Origin: JBHHZI01 sp046757965
GTDB lineage: Bacteria > Acidobacteriota > Polarisedimenticolia > SMYD01
Direction: 5' to 3'
Assembly: GCA_046757965.1 (NCBI GenBank)
Contig: JBHHZI010000180.1
Span: 1-6,116 of the forward strand
DNA: 6,116 nt
The stretch's first letter is position 1. Each line of letters begins with the position of its first letter. Shown here one piece after another: positions 5,779 to 6,116 of this stretch. The notes beneath the pieces are model-generated. The model made no database searches, had not been told where the DNA came from, and saw only the letters and a list, made by a program, of their open reading frames with translations. Made by a program: the position numbers and the translations under genes.

Positions 5779-6116
5779 CGGGTCTTCTTCCTGGAGGCCG
5801 TCTTGGCGGCCCGCGCCCGCTCGGGCTGATTCGTCGCCTTGCCGTCGCCGCCCTCCCAGGGCGGCGGCACGGTGAGCGGTTCCGGCCAGTCGATGTCGGG
5901 GAAGGCGCCGGGACCGACACGCGGCGTCTTGCCGGCGCGGCCCTGCTCCATGGCGGCGAGGACCTTCTCCGGCGTGATCGGAATCTCGTCGATGCGCACG
6001 CCGACGGCGTCGTGCACGGCGTTGGCCAGCGCCGGCATGATGGGCAGCAGGGGGCCCTGGCCGACCTCCTTGGCGCCGAACGGACCACGCGGGTCCGGGT
6101 TCTCCACGAACTCGGT
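5775..6116 (-). CDS. Molybdopterin-binding (large) subunit of a xanthine dehydrogenase-family enzyme, C-terminal fragment
   Basis: The last 113 residues of the catalytic Mo-cofactor subunit; the reading frame stays open to the window edge (T-E-F-V-E-N-P), so the GTG at 6107 is an internal valine and not a start. The segment GPFGAKEVGQGPLLP and the following helix with NAVHDAVGVRIDEIPITPEKVL are the conserved C-terminal core of this family, which contributes the active-site residue next to molybdenum. In most members the motif reads GxxE, with a Glu acting as general base; here that position is Gln, codon CAG at 6059-6057. After the core comes a tail of about 60 residues, Pro/Trp-rich (DWPEPLTVPPPWEGG) and then strongly basic (RARAAKTASRKKTR). 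The next gene is the Fe-S-loop FAD subunit, so the pair resembles the HcrA-HcrB arrangement. The fragment is too short to assign the substrate. Confidence 0.9.
   Translation of the reverse strand, partial: TEFVENPDPRGPFGAKEVGQGPLLPIMPALANAVHDAVGVRIDEIPITPEKVLAAMEQGRAGKTPRVGPGAFPDIDWPEPLTVPPPWEGGDGKATNQPERARAAKTASRKKTR
5787..5792 (-). promoter_or_regulatory. Ribosome-binding site for the FAD subunit
   Basis: AGGAAG on the minus strand lies 8 nt before the ATG at 5778 and inside the end of the upstream gene. With the 4-bp ATGA overlap (5778-5775) it supports this start and coupled translation of the two subunits. Confidence 0.6.

Noticed and set aside
4931..6088. Open frame of 385 codons on the minus strand across both molybdoenzyme subunit genes.
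   Set aside because: Its Arg/Pro-rich composition is typical of an off-frame translation, and the two real frames carry clear family motifs.
6105..6107. GTG as the start of a small 110-residue protein.
   Set aside because: The frame continues upstream to the window edge, and the residues match the interior of a large molybdopterin-binding subunit, so this is a truncated gene and not a small one.
1..6116. CRISPR arrays, tRNA or rRNA genes, insertion sequences, phage genes or a defence system.
   Set aside because: No direct-repeat array, tRNA-like cloverleaf, transposase motif or toxin-antitoxin-like gene pair is visible. The coding content is metabolic and signalling.

Overview
The window is about two-thirds GC and densely coded. 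It holds five protein genes, two of them cut by the window edges. The lineage cannot be fixed from sequence alone. A TlpA-type thioredoxin behind a long beta-rich N-terminal region, a membrane-anchored eukaryotic-type Ser/Thr kinase, a fused ATP sulfurylase/APS kinase and a 4-hydroxybenzoyl-CoA-reductase-like molybdoenzyme together suggest a metabolically versatile Gram-negative-type bacterium. Acidobacteriota or a similar deep-branching environmental phylum is my best guess, and it is inference only.

Layout, left to right. (1) 1-1152 (+): the C-terminal part of a TlpA-like thiol-disulfide oxidoreductase with a WCPNC active site; the true start is probably left of the window. (2) 1169-2653 (-): a complete Ser/Thr protein kinase with one membrane segment and a C-terminal FxLYD-like beta domain. 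It converges on gene 1 across only 16 bp, and a 9-bp inverted repeat there contains both stop codons. (3) 2654-2886: a divergent intergenic region with weak promoter-like elements on both strands, a small hairpin and a strong Shine-Dalgarno sequence for the next gene. (4) 2887-4620 (+): a bifunctional sulfate adenylyltransferase/adenylylsulfate kinase that makes PAPS from sulfate in two ATP-dependent steps. (5) 4621-4719: a convergent spacer with an imperfect stem. (6) 5778-4720 (-): the FAD subunit of a xanthine-dehydrogenase-family enzyme, carrying the cysteine-rich insertion typical of the beta subunit of 4-hydroxybenzoyl-CoA reductase. (7) 6116-5775 (-): the C-terminus of the molybdopterin-binding subunit of the same enzyme, overlapping gene 6 by an ATGA junction.

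Functionally there is one operon fragment (genes 7 to 6, transcribed leftward) and three genes transcribed singly within the window. Nothing ties the thioredoxin, kinase, sulfate-activation and molybdoenzyme genes into one pathway. I do not see a clearly new system here. The points most worth a second look are the Gln at the expected catalytic Glu of the molybdenum subunit (GAKEVGQG), the [4Fe-4S]-type insertion in the FAD subunit, and the kinase/FxLYD architecture.
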